64,000 nucleotides of DNA from Streptomyces barkulensis (GTDB taxonomy: Bacteria; Actinomycetota; Actinomycetes; Streptomycetales; Streptomycetaceae), in NCBI RefSeq assembly GCF_002843305.1, contig NZ_PGSG01000115.1:1-64000 (forward strand), read 5' to 3'. Position 1 is the first letter of the stretch; the number at the start of each line of letters is the position of its first letter. The translations under genes were made by a program, and so were the position numbers. Below the pieces are notes generated by a model, which searched no databases, had not been told where the DNA came from, and was given only the letters and a program-made list of their open reading frames with translations. Shown one piece after another: positions 16,347-24,640 of the stretch.

Positions 16347-17146
16347 TCCTCACCAGCGCGCTGGAACTCGGTGTCGAGGCGATCGACACCAGTTTTAACT
16401 ACCACGGCTTCTCGGCCCACACCGCCCTGGCGAAGGTGGGGGGCGACCTCCTGCCCCGCTTCACGGTCTCCACCAAGGTCGGATTCTTCCCGGCCGCCTG
16501 CGGGGCCGAGCACTCACTCGACCCCGGCAGGCTCCGGGCAGCCGTGGAACAGACCAACCGTGACCTCGGACGCGTCCCCGACCTGGTGTTCCTGCACAAC
16601 CCGGAACGCTCCCTGCCCGAACGCTCCTCCGCTGGTCAGGAAGCGCTGGGTACGGCGTGCGCCGCCCTGGAGAAAGCCGCGGCGGACGGGCTGTGCGGGG
16701 CCTGGGGCGTCTCCTCATGGGACCCCCGCCCACTGCCCGGCCTCGTGGACGACACCATGCCCAGGCCCGACGTGCTCATGATTCGGGCGGGGCTTCTGGT
16801 TCCGATCGACGTCCTGGACGCATCGGATGCCCTGGCAGCACGATGGGGCCTCGGCCTCGATCAGCTGTGGGGCATGAGCCCCTTCGGAGGCGGGACCGGA
16901 GACCCGCTGTGGAAGACCTTCGACCCGCAGGTCTTCGTCCAAGACCCTGACGACGGTCTCTCCGCCGTACAGGCCGCGTTCCGCACCGCCTACCGGCTGC
17001 CGCAGGTGGGGAGGGTCGCCGTCGGCACGGACGATCCGTCCCACCTGGCGGAGCTGGTCACCGCCCTGCGGTACGAGGCGGATGTCGGCAGCCTGCGCAC
17101 GTACCGGCGGCTTCTCCGCGAGCGGACGGGCCGTCAGCCGGTCTGA
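16286..17146 (+). CDS. aldo/keto reductase
   Basis: A 286-residue NAD(P)H-dependent aldo/keto reductase of (beta/alpha)8 type. The active-site set is visible: Asp in EAIDTSFNYHG (Tyr about residue 36), Lys in VSTKVGFF (about 60) and His in VFLHNPE (about 97). The cofactor-binding C-terminus includes VAVGTDDPSHLAEL. GTG 16286 has GGAGGAGG about five bases upstream and lies inside the oxygenase gene, so the two are co-translated. It would reduce or oxidise a carbonyl, possibly one made by the oxygenase. The substrate is unknown. Confidence 0.8.
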   Translation: MREPDPRIVLGLHRSRHERLILTSALELGVEAIDTSFNYHGFSAHTALAKVGGDLLPRFTVSTKVGFFPAACGAEHSLDPGRLRAAVEQTNRDLGRVPDLVFLHNPERSLPERSSAGQEALGTACAALEKAAADGLCGAWGVSSWDPRPLPGLVDDTMPRPDVLMIRAGLLVPIDVLDASDALAARWGLGLDQLWGMSPFGGGTGDPLWKTFDPQVFVQDPDDGLSAVQAAFRTAYRLPQVGRVAVGTDDPSHLAELVTALRYEADVGSLRTYRRLLRERTGRQPV

Positions 17147-17991
17147 AGTTCCTCCGCGATCCGCGCCGCCGTCCGGCGTGCCGGCTCCGGGCGGGGATCC
17201 TCGGGGTGGGCGTCCGGGGCCAGGATCTTCGCACAGACGAACAGGGTCATCAGCTTGCCGTCCCGGCTCTCCAGGTCGCGGCGCCGCTCGTGGCGGACGC
17301 GTTCGGCCAGGGCCGGGACGGCGAGGGAGTTGCCCCACAGCGATGCGGCATCCAGCCCTCGAGGTGCCATGCCCCAGTCCTCCCAGTCGAACAGGCAGAA
17401 CTGCGGACCGGTCATGTTCGCCCAGTTCAGGTCCGCGTGCGCGGGCCGCCACTGGCTCACCGTCGTATCGATGCCATCGGGCAGGAACCGACCGATCGCC
17501 TCGGTGACATCCCGCTGGGTGATCGTGACGGTGTCCGGGGTGGCGACGCGGCTCGTGCGGTGGGCGGCCAGCACGTCCAGCGAGGCGTTCAACGCCTGCC
17601 ACCACGCATCCGGCAGCCCGGGGTCGGAGGCCAGGACGCTGGTGCCGATCGGCGCTCCGGGCAGCAGATCGGTCTCGTCGGCCCGCCACATCGCGGCACC
17701 GTCCGGCTGACGCCACACGACGGCCCGGTGCCACCGGGGCTGCGCGACTCCTTCCAGCACGGCCGCGCACTCGGTGCCGTTCCAGCCCTGGCCGCCGATC
17801 TTCTCCATCCGGCGCCGCTCGATGCGCACCCATGTGCCCCGGTCCGTCCGCGCGCCCAGCGAGCGCCGCTTGCGTACCAGCGTGTCCCGGTCCAGCCGGG
17901 TCCGGAGGGAGCGCTCGACGTCGTCGAGCACGGTGTCGACCGGCTCGATTCTCAGGTCGGCCTGTGCGGCGGCAGGCGCGGAAGATGGCAT
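17134..17991 (-). CDS. aminoglycoside-phosphotransferase-like kinase
   Basis: A 285-residue APH/choline-kinase fold protein. The catalytic loop is HADLNWANM (about residues 175-183), with the metal-binding LFDWEDWG (about 190-197). The N-terminal lobe lacks a clear Gly-rich loop, as is usual. ATG 17991 directly follows AAGGAGG; an upstream start at 18024 has no ribosome site. It converges with the aldo/keto reductase, overlapping its end by 13 bp. Members phosphorylate antibiotics or small alcohols, so it could give self-resistance to, or modify, the product of the cluster. Specificity cannot be read. Confidence 0.8.
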   Translation of the reverse strand: MPSSAPAAAQADLRIEPVDTVLDDVERSLRTRLDRDTLVRKRRSLGARTDRGTWVRIERRRMEKIGGQGWNGTECAAVLEGVAQPRWHRAVVWRQPDGAAMWRADETDLLPGAPIGTSVLASDPGLPDAWWQALNASLDVLAAHRTSRVATPDTVTITQRDVTEAIGRFLPDGIDTTVSQWRPAHADLNWANMTGPQFCLFDWEDWGMAPRGLDAASLWGNSLAVPALAERVRHERRRDLESRDGKLMTLFVCAKILAPDAHPEDPRPEPARRTAARIAEELQTG

Positions 17992-18084
17992 GGAACCTCC
18001 TTGGCGGCCGTCCGACGCTAGCAAGGAACCGGCCTCCCATGTCTCCGGAAGGGAAGACGCGGCACAGCGGTCCGCTCAGTGTGG

Positions 18085-19752
18085 TCAGCGGCGCCGTGTC
18101 CGGGACGGCTGCGGGTCTGGAGCGGCGGGGTGCTGCGCGGTGGTGCGTGCTCTGGCTGCTTGGGCTTGTGGGCTGGGGGCGTGGCGTTGGCCGAGGCGGT
18201 GGATGCGCCAGGTCAGGGTGCGGGCGGGGTGGCGGGCGTCGTTCAGGGTGCGCTGGCCCAGGGCCTGGTCGAGGAGGGTGGCGGCGTTGTGGCCTGTGGT
18301 CTCGGCGTCGGCGAGCACGGCGGCGAGGGCGTCCCAGGCGGGGTCGTTCAGGATGCGCTCGGCGTGCTCGGGGGTCGCCTGTTGGAGGTGGAGGGCGAGG
18401 CGTTGCTTGGTCTGGAGGCTGGGGGTGCGGTGGGCGAAGTGGTCCAGGACCGGCCCGGCGATTCGTGTGTAGGCGGTCTGGAGGTGGAGCAGGGTCTGCT
18501 CGGCAGCTGCTTCCTGCTGGGCGTGCCGGTGGGTGCGGTGCCAGTGCCTGGCGTAGGCCACGGCGAGGAGCGCGGCGTCCAGCAGCATGGCCAGCCCGGC
18601 CCCGTCCGCCGGGGTGGGGTCGCGCACGATCGCCTGAACGCTGCGGCGCAGGGCGCGGGCGCTGTCGAGGTCCGCGGTGATGCGGGAGCGGGTGGCGCGC
18701 TCGAAGGCGACGGCGGCCTGCTCCAGCTCGTCCCGCAGACCGGCCGGTGCGGCAACCGGCAGGAGGTCCAAGGCTCCGCCGAGGGCGACCAGCTGCCCCT
18801 GCGCCACCCTGTCGTCGCTGCCGGTGAGGTGGTGGGGGATGCGCTCGGTGGCCGCGGTGGCCTGGTGCCAGGGATCGGTCGGGCAGGCGGGTACCGGCTC
18901 GGGGGTGAGGGTGCCCAGGCGTTGGCGGACCTGGGGCAGGGAGAGGTCGCCGGCCAGGGTGGAGCCGGAGTACCACACGGGCTCGCCCTGGCCGTTGGTG
19001 TCCCCGGGCAGGGCGACGCTGTAGCCCAGCAGGTCGCCGGACGGCCCGGCCTTCGGGCGCACCTCCACGCCGGAGGCGGCCAGCAGCGCGAAGAACCCGG
19101 CCTCGTCGGTGGCGGCGGCCACCGCGCGGCGGACCCGCAGGCGCAGGACCTCCCGCGCGGTGGCGTCCCGGCCCTGCCGTTTGGCCTTGAAGTGCTCCTT
19201 GCTGGTGGGGCGCTTGGCCGCGGTGCCGTCCCCGGGCTTCAGGCGCCGAAGCCCGTAGTCGGCCTCGATTCTTCGTGCCTCCCTCTGGACGGCGCGGTAG
19301 TCGTGGCCCCGGTCGGGGCGGCGGCCGTCCTGGCGGACGAGGGTGGCGGCGATGTGGATGTGGTCCTCGGCATGCCGTACCGCCACCCAGCGGCACGCCT
19401 GGCCGTCCCTGTCGGAGGCGAGACCGGCGGCGGCCACCATCCGGCGGGCGATGTCCGCCCACTGGGCGTCGGTGAGGACCGGGTCCTCCGGTGCGGCACG
19501 GACCGGGCAGTGCCAGATGGTGGTCTTCGGCGCCCGGTCGCCCAGCAGGGCCACCGGCTGGTCGAGCTGGGCCGCGAGCTGCCTTTCCACCGCCTTCAGG
19601 TCGCGGTGCGGGCTGCGGCCGGGGTCGGGGGCGAAGTCGTTCCAGGAGGCCACCAGGTGCGGATCGGTGTGCTCGTTGGCCCGGCCCGTGCCGAACAGGT
19701 AGGCGACCAGGCGGCGGGTGCTGCCTCTGCCGAGGATGATCTTCGGTATCAC
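18085..19752 (-). CDS. mobA: relaxase (mobilisation nuclease)
   Basis: A 555-residue relaxase that would nick the origin of transfer of the element. The metal-binding His triad is seen as VRHAEDHIHIAATL (about residues 125-140), with a candidate catalytic Tyr near the N-terminus (VAYLFGTG, Tyr about 18). The C-terminal 350 residues are helical and rich in Ala, Arg and His, with no helicase motifs, so this is a mobilisation rather than a conjugative relaxase. GTG 19752 lies four bases after the MobC-like stop, so the pair forms one operon. No coupling ATPase or FtsK-type transfer gene is in the window; transfer would need a helper. Confidence 0.85.
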   Translation of the reverse strand: MIPKIILGRGSTRRLVAYLFGTGRANEHTDPHLVASWNDFAPDPGRSPHRDLKAVERQLAAQLDQPVALLGDRAPKTTIWHCPVRAAPEDPVLTDAQWADIARRMVAAAGLASDRDGQACRWVAVRHAEDHIHIAATLVRQDGRRPDRGHDYRAVQREARRIEADYGLRRLKPGDGTAAKRPTSKEHFKAKRQGRDATAREVLRLRVRRAVAAATDEAGFFALLAASGVEVRPKAGPSGDLLGYSVALPGDTNGQGEPVWYSGSTLAGDLSLPQVRQRLGTLTPEPVPACPTDPWHQATAATERIPHHLTGSDDRVAQGQLVALGGALDLLPVAAPAGLRDELEQAAVAFERATRSRITADLDSARALRRSVQAIVRDPTPADGAGLAMLLDAALLAVAYARHWHRTHRHAQQEAAAEQTLLHLQTAYTRIAGPVLDHFAHRTPSLQTKQRLALHLQQATPEHAERILNDPAWDALAAVLADAETTGHNAATLLDQALGQRTLNDARHPARTLTWRIHRLGQRHAPSPQAQAARARTTAQHPAAPDPQPSRTRRR

Positions 19753-19756
19753 CGGC

Positions 19757-20434
19757 TCACCGCCCCGCCGTCACCTGGGCGATGGCGGTGTCCAGCTCGG
19801 CGATCGACGCCTCGACGCGGTCCAGGAGGCGGCGGACCGCCTCCCGCTCGGGCAGGGCGCCGTCCTGGTTGAGGTGCCGGGCGAGCTGATTGAGGTTGCT
19901 GCCGACCTTGCCCAGCTGCCCGTTGGCGGCTATCAGTACTCTGACCGCGGCGCGGTAGTCGGCGACCGCCGCCGCGGGGTCGTCGGCGCGGGCGGCGGCC
20001 AGCGACGCCTCGGCGACGTAGCCGCCCACCTGCATGCCACTGGCCCCGGCCGCCTTTGCAAGGTCGGCGAACTCGCCGTCGCTGTAGCGCGGATGCACGC
20101 GGCGCTCACGTAGCTGATGCTCGCGCAGACGACGACGCGGCGTAGGCGGCTGCGGCGCGCTCGGCGACGGCTCGGTGGCCCCTCCCACGGTCGGCTCCCC
20201 CGGGCTGGCCGACCCCGGCGCCCCCACGGCGCCGGATGCCTCCGCCACCCCCGGGGCGGAGGCCGGGTAAGGACTCCTAACCCGACAACTTGCTGCCCCG
20301 AGGTCGGCTGCGGGTGCCTCCTGCTGGATGGGGACGGGTCCGTGGTGCGGCTCGTTGGTCAGGCGAGAGTTCCTGCTCGCCGCAGTGCCGTCCGTGGTGG
20401 GCGTGGTGCCGTCGGGGCTTTGGTGGGTGGTCAT
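19757..20434 (-). CDS. mobC: MobC-like relaxosome accessory protein
   Basis: A protein of about 225 residues. The first 110 residues are low-complexity, rich in Pro, Ala, Ser and Thr. The C-terminal half matches MobC-type accessory proteins: basic RRRLREHQLRERR (about 113-126), then YSDGEFADLAKAAG and the conserved core KVGSNLNQLARHLNQ (about 185-199). It would bind the origin of transfer and help the relaxase nick. I chose ATG 20434, nine bases after GGAG; ATG 20449 has no clear ribosome site. The next gene downstream is the relaxase, four bases away. Confidence 0.75.
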   Translation of the reverse strand: MTTHQSPDGTTPTTDGTAASRNSRLTNEPHHGPVPIQQEAPAADLGAASCRVRSPYPASAPGVAEASGAVGAPGSASPGEPTVGGATEPSPSAPQPPTPRRRLREHQLRERRVHPRYSDGEFADLAKAAGASGMQVGGYVAEASLAAARADDPAAAVADYRAAVRVLIAANGQLGKVGSNLNQLARHLNQDGALPEREAVRRLLDRVEASIAELDTAIAQVTAGR

Positions 20435-20676
20435 GAACAGCGTCTCCATGGTTGCTGGTTGGGGCGAGGCGTCTGGGCGGATGGCGACGGTGACCGACGG
20501 CCGCGGCGGGTGGAATCTGTGGGTGCGGCGGCGGCATGGCCGGTGTCCACAGGGTGTGGGCTGGTAACCGGCCCGCGCTGCAAGGAAGCGGAGTTCTGCC
20601 GATGCTGGTTGGGGTCGGCAGAAGTGAGCGCGGTCCGCTGCCCGATCCGGCACCGGGCAGCGGACCGCGTCAGGCG

Positions 20677-21561
20677 TCATTCGACGGCCGGGGGCTTGCG
20701 TACCTGGGATCGTGCTTCCTCTGCGCGCAGTTGGCGCATGAGCTGGGTGAAGCGGGTACTGCCCAGGGGGAGCCCTGCTGAGCGGACCGCCTGCTCGACC
20801 ACAGATCGTGAGACGCGGTGCTGGGCGACGGCGGGGCGGGCGACCGCGAGGAGCTGTTCCATGGTCGCTCCGGCAGGGCGGCCCGTCTTCTTGCCTCCGC
20901 CCCTTGAATCTGCTTCGGTCGTCTCGGCTGTCCACGTGTCGGGGGTGCCGGTCTCCGTGGCGACGTCCGTGGGCGTCGGGGTGTCCTGATCCGCCAGTCC
21001 CTCGGCGGACCTGGCCATGCCGAGAGCCTGATGCACCGGGCCGGAGCTCGGATCAGGGGTGACCGGATCGGCAGTCGGGTCCGCTTCCATCCCTGCGCCC
21101 CTGACAGCCTCAGCGGTTGCGGCGGGGGTGCTGGCGGGCTCGGCGACGAGCTGGTGGATCTGCCGCATCAGGACGCCGAAGGCCAGCAGCGCGGCGGTCG
21201 GAGGGACGGCGGCGACCACGTAGTCCAGGAAGGGGACGGTGTCGGCGTCGCCCGTGCCGCTGACTCCGGCCACGTTGAGGACGATGGAGCCGATCGATCC
21301 GGTGGCGGTCAGGGCGATGGCCCACCAGTCCGGTGCCCGGCGCAGTCCCGCGCGGAGCATGAGCAGTTCGCCCGCGACGATGAAGGCGTCCAGGGTCGCA
21401 GGCCAGGCCCACCGACGGGCCGGGGAGTCACCCAGCCCGTGCTGTCCGGCGACCTCGGCCAGGTGTGCGTAGGAGAGCCAGAATCCGCCGGCGGTGAGGG
21501 CGACGATGACGATTCCGGCCGCGACGAGTACATATCGCTCGGCGGTCTGCTGGGTCACCAC
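20677..21561 (-). CDS. DUF2637 membrane protein of mobile elements
   Basis: A 294-residue protein with four likely membrane segments in the first 150 residues (YVLVAAGIVIVALTAGGFW, a segment near 50-70, one near 80-100 and VVAAVPPTAALLAFGVLM). It has the DUF2637 layout seen in actinobacterial plasmids and integrative elements, where such proteins are linked to plasmid spread. The C-terminal 130 residues are hydrophilic, ending in a helix-turn-helix-like segment (VSRSVVEQAVRSAGLPLGS). It starts at GTG 21561 after AAGGGCGG, overlapping the stop of a 41-codon ORF. A gap of 242 bases separates it from the MobC gene. Confidence 0.75.
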   Translation of the reverse strand: MVTQQTAERYVLVAAGIVIVALTAGGFWLSYAHLAEVAGQHGLGDSPARRWAWPATLDAFIVAGELLMLRAGLRRAPDWWAIALTATGSIGSIVLNVAGVSGTGDADTVPFLDYVVAAVPPTAALLAFGVLMRQIHQLVAEPASTPAATAEAVRGAGMEADPTADPVTPDPSSGPVHQALGMARSAEGLADQDTPTPTDVATETGTPDTWTAETTEADSRGGGKKTGRPAGATMEQLLAVARPAVAQHRVSRSVVEQAVRSAGLPLGSTRFTQLMRQLRAEEARSQVRKPPAVE

Positions 21562-21680
21562 GTACCGCCCTTCGCCGTGGTGTGCTCCGCCACCGTCGGG
21601 ATGATCCGGAGTCCGGAGATGCTGATGTTGTTGCCGCTATGGGCGGCGGCTGGTGCGGTGGGTATCGCAAGGGAGGGCAT
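21555..21680 (-). CDS. possible 41-residue leader ORF coupled to DUF2637 gene
   Basis: ATG 21680 opens a 41-codon frame whose TGA overlaps the GTG-GTG start of the DUF2637 gene. The peptide has no motif I know (SGNNISISGLRII in the middle). Its ribosome site is weak (GGAG 13 bases upstream). Small coupled genes ahead of spread proteins are common in Streptomyces elements, so I record it with low confidence. Confidence 0.35.
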   Translation of the reverse strand: MPSLAIPTAPAAAHSGNNISISGLRIIPTVAEHTTAKGGTW

Positions 21681-22023
21681 GGGGTCTGGGGTGCTCCTGC
21701 GGTGTGGCTCGGGTCGTGGTCGCGTGATCCGTCTTCGCCGTCCTGGCCGTTGCAAGCGCAGGTCAGGGTCGGTACGGCAGCCGCGTCGGCCTTCCGTCCC
21801 GGCTGGTCCTGCCAGCGTCTTCGGACCTTGGTTCCTGGGGCGGGGATGCACCGCTGTGCCTGTGTCCGTCTCAACGTGGCTCTCGCCCGTCGGGACGTTG
21901 CGTGCGGGCTTCCGTCCTGGCCCAGAGGCTGTGACCTGCGGTGATACGTCAAGGACGCCAGGGACGGCACAAGACGGATGTGGGCGCCGTCCCAGCGGGG
22001 CTGGTGATCGCGTTGCCGTCTTG

Positions 22024-22100
22024 CCCCCGGTTGCCGTCTTGGCCGCATGCCGGTTGGCCTGCGGTTTTACGGCAGGGACGGCAGGGACGGCAACCGGGGG
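22024..22100. repeat. 15-bp perfect inverted repeat with internal direct repeats
   Basis: CCCCCGGTTGCCGTC at 22024-22038 is repeated as its exact reverse complement at 22086-22100. GTTGCCGTCTTG also occurs twice as a direct repeat (22012-22023 and 22030-22041), and GACGGCAGG-type units recur at 22069-22090. The cluster is just downstream of the DUF3631 gene in a gene-free stretch (21681-22109) of the mobile element. It may be a terminator, an origin of transfer or a replication iteron set. Confidence 0.7.
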
Positions 22101-22109
22101 ACGCGGGGC

Positions 22110-23399
22110 TCAGGCCATCGTGGTGCTGGTTGGTGCGGTGTCCACTGAGTGGACGGTGGGGCAGTAGCGCCGCCATGGGTCGAGGAACTTGTTGCGCGTG
22201 TACCCCTTGCGCTGAGTTCCGTCGGCAAGGCGGACGTTGCCGGGCTTGACGCCGAACTCACGCAGCATGGCTGCCAGGTCGCGGGCGGTCAGCCCGCCTC
22301 GTCCCCACTCCGCCCAGGGACTCTCGGCATCCTGGCGGAGCTGGTGGAGCAGCTCGTCCGTGGGCAGGCTGTCGGGTTCGCGCTGGGCGGCGAACACCCT
22401 GCGGATGTCGGCCAGGATGCGGGCTCCGCCCGGCTGGTCCTCCTCCGCTTCGACCTCGGTGGCGACCATCCGTGCGCACGCCGCGCGGGCCCGGCGGGGC
22501 CAGGGTCCGGCGGCGAGGTCGGCGACGATCACCAGGGGCTCCCAGGTGTCGGCGGCGCGGTCCTCCACCGGCATCACCGGTTCCAGGTCCGCGGCCTCGT
22601 CCAGCAGCGGCCGGGCCCAGGCGGCGACACGGTCACGCAGGTCGTGCAGGGCCGGGATGTCGCGGCGGGAGCGGAAGGGCTTGACGCTCTCGCCCTCGGC
22701 GCGGCGGCGCATGCGGACCACCACGGAGCGGTCCATGATCGTGTCGGGCAGGTCACCGATCCCCGCGAGGGCCGCCATGGCGAAGGTGGCGAACTTGTGG
22801 GGTGTGTGGTCGTTGCCGACGACCCGGGTGACGTAGCGGTTGCGCTGGTGTCCGGCGTTGAGCAGGCCGCGCATCTCCTCGTTCTTCTCCGCCTGCTTCG
22901 GGGTGCCGAAGATGGTGTCGGCCTCGTCCACCAGGAGGGTGGGCGGCTCATCGGTGATCGAGCGGAAGACCGCGGCCGGGGTGGTGTTGATGGTGAGCAT
23001 CGGCTCGTGGACCGTCTCGGTCAGCACGTCCAGCAGCCGCGACTTGCCGCACCGCTTCGCCGGTCCCACCACCGCCAGACGCGGGGCGTGCTGCCACGCG
23101 GGCTGCAGATGCGTCGCCGCCACCCACAGCGTCACCGCGTCCAACGCCTCCGCAGAAGGCAGGATCACGAACTTCGCTATCTGCGCCCGCAGCTCGCCGA
23201 GCAATACCGACCCGGTAGTCGGCTCCGGCTCCGGCACCACCTCCTCGGCGGGCTGGCCCGCCGTAGCCGTGTCCGGGGCACCGTCGTCGGCAGATGTGGA
23301 GGCTTGGCCGGTGTGGTGGCCGGGCCGGCCGGGGAGGGCGACCGGCGGCCACGAAGGCTGGCAGGGGCTGGAATAGGGCTCGGCTTCCGCATGTTCCAC
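22110..23399 (-). CDS. DUF3631 P-loop ATPase of the integrative element
   Basis: A 429-residue protein. A P-loop VVGPAKRCGKSRLL is at about residues 105-118, a Walker B LLVDEADTIF at about 155-164 and a sensor-like DRSVVVRMRRR at about 218. The last 200 residues match DUF3631, a domain found in actinobacterial elements and phages, often with primase or replication genes. It ends with NKFLDPWRRYCP, as is usual. I chose GTG 23399, four bases after GAGGAGCTG; the frame is open to 23711 but that part is low-complexity. It probably supports replication or processing of the excised element. No separate primase or Rep gene is seen. Confidence 0.75.
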   Translation of the reverse strand: MEHAEAEPYSSPCQPSWPPVALPGRPGHHTGQASTSADDGAPDTATAGQPAEEVVPEPEPTTGSVLLGELRAQIAKFVILPSAEALDAVTLWVAATHLQPAWQHAPRLAVVGPAKRCGKSRLLDVLTETVHEPMLTINTTPAAVFRSITDEPPTLLVDEADTIFGTPKQAEKNEEMRGLLNAGHQRNRYVTRVVGNDHTPHKFATFAMAALAGIGDLPDTIMDRSVVVRMRRRAEGESVKPFRSRRDIPALHDLRDRVAAWARPLLDEAADLEPVMPVEDRAADTWEPLVIVADLAAGPWPRRARAACARMVATEVEAEEDQPGGARILADIRRVFAAQREPDSLPTDELLHQLRQDAESPWAEWGRGGLTARDLAAMLREFGVKPGNVRLADGTQRKGYTRNKFLDPWRRYCPTVHSVDTAPTSTTMA

Positions 23400-23632
23400 G
23401 GGGCAGCTCCTCGTCTGGCGGTGGCGGGCTTGCGCGCCCTTGCCGCCGGGTTGGTTCTTCCAGGGCCGTTCGGGGGTGCTGGGGCCTCCGGCGTTGCGCC
23501 GCCGGGGGCTCCTTGCCGTCTCGCGGGCGCCAGGCCATCGCGAGGGAACACGGACCGTACGTCCACGCCCGGCAACAGTCCAGCGCTTCTGTGTCAGCTC
23601 AACGCAGAATCGCCTGCTACGCTGCCGCCCCC

Positions 23633-23863
23633 TCACGCCGCCAGCCCGAGTAGCTGAAGCAGGTCCGCGGTCACGACCCGGTAGGCGTTGCCCAGCCGCA
23701 GGACCTTGCACGGATAGGTGCCCCGCTTGGCCAGCTCGTAGCCCTTGCTGCGCCCGAGCCCGAGTGCGCGGTTGCTTGTGTCCAGGTCAACGGCCACGGG
23801 AAGGGACAGCAGCTCCTCCCGGCTCATCCCCTTCGACCGTCCAGTTGCCGCGTCTTCGCGCAT
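23633..23863 (-). CDS. xis: excisionase-like helix-turn-helix protein
   Basis: A 76-residue protein with an AlpA/Xis-type winged helix: VDLDTSNRALGLGRSKGYEL (about residues 28-47), then RLGNAYRVVTADLL. It would bind near the attachment site and direct the integrase to excision. ATG 23863 has AAGGGG ten bases upstream. It is transcribed away from the XRE regulator, and the shared 96-bp interval should hold both promoters. Confidence 0.75.
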   Translation of the reverse strand: MREDAATGRSKGMSREELLSLPVAVDLDTSNRALGLGRSKGYELAKRGTYPCKVLRLGNAYRVVTADLLQLLGLAA

Positions 23864-23950
23864 GCACTGCGCCCCTTTCGGTACCGCCCTCGGCGAACGT
23901 GCCCATCACGTCCGGCTCCAGGCGTCCACCAACCAGGATGGTCAAGTTAA

Positions 23951-23967
23951 TGTGTCTCTGTGACACA
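23951..23967. promoter_or_regulatory. operator-like inverted repeat over the XRE start codon
   Basis: TGTGTC-TCTGT-GACACA is a perfect 6-bp inverted repeat centred on GTG 23960, the first codon of the XRE regulator. The preceding GTTAAT could be a -10 for a leaderless transcript. A repressor bound here would block its own gene and perhaps the divergent xis gene. Confidence 0.6.
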
Positions 23968-24640
23968 AATCGGCTTCGATGATGAAGAGGACGACGTTCC
24001 CGAGTGGGCGGACCGGATCAAGGCCAACGTGGCCGGCGAAGTCCGGCGGAGAAGGAAGGAGATGGGGTGGAGCGCGCAGGACCTGGCGGACCGGTGCGAA
24101 CGGCTCGGACACCCCATCCCGCGCAACGTGATCGCCAACATGGAGTCCGGCCGCCGGGCCAGTCTGCCGCTGGTGGACGTCATGGTCCTGGCAGCTGCCC
24201 TGGAGACGTACCCGGTCTGCCTGATCTTCCCGGTCGGATACGTGGACCGGACGCAGGAACTTCCGTTCCAGGACCTCGTCCCCACCTGGGACGCGCTGCG
24301 CCGCTTCACCGGCGAGGAGGAAGTGCCCGGCTACGACGCCGGCCTGGTCCCCGACTTCGAGCACCACGCCAGCCTCGTACAAACCGCCCTCGCCGCACTC
24401 GACGAAGAAGAACGGGCACGGTTCGCAGCCAAGACCGCCACCAGCCGCGCCCAGCAGGAAGAAGCCGAGCGCAAGCGGACCCAGTACGCCGACCAGGCCA
24501 TCTCCGCCAAATACAGCCTTCGCCACCTCCGCCGCCGACTCCGCGAGGACGGCGCTACCCCACCCGATCTGCCACCCGCGCTGGGCGACGTCGACCCGCC
24601 CGAAGCAGACGCCGACACCACCCCGGAGGAACGCCTTTGA
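23960..24640 (+). CDS. XRE-family repressor of the integrative element
   Basis: A 226-residue regulator. The helix-turn-helix spans about residues 25-85 (VRRRRKEMGWSAQDLADRC, then NVIANMESGRR). The C-terminal part (about 140-200) is a charged helical region with RAQQEEAERKRTQYAD. It probably keeps the integrase, xis and mobilisation genes silent, as XRE repressors in this position do. GTG 23960 overlaps an inverted repeat that may be its own operator. The stop TGA overlaps the TTG start of the integrase, so repressor and integrase are translated together, an arrangement seen in pSAM2-type and related elements. Confidence 0.8.
   Translation: MTQIGFDDEEDDVPEWADRIKANVAGEVRRRRKEMGWSAQDLADRCERLGHPIPRNVIANMESGRRASLPLVDVMVLAAALETYPVCLIFPVGYVDRTQELPFQDLVPTWDALRRFTGEEEVPGYDAGLVPDFEHHASLVQTALAALDEEERARFAAKTATSRAQQEEAERKRTQYADQAISAKYSLRHLRRRLREDGATPPDLPPALGDVDPPEADADTTPEERL

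Noticed and set aside
17900..18100. Left attachment site of the integrative element
   Set aside because: No copy of the tRNA-Thr 3' sequence is visible here, so I do not mark an att site.
21582..21944. 120-codon plus-strand frame in the mobile element
   Set aside because: Cys/Trp/Arg-rich without bias or motif, antisense to likely small leader DNA.
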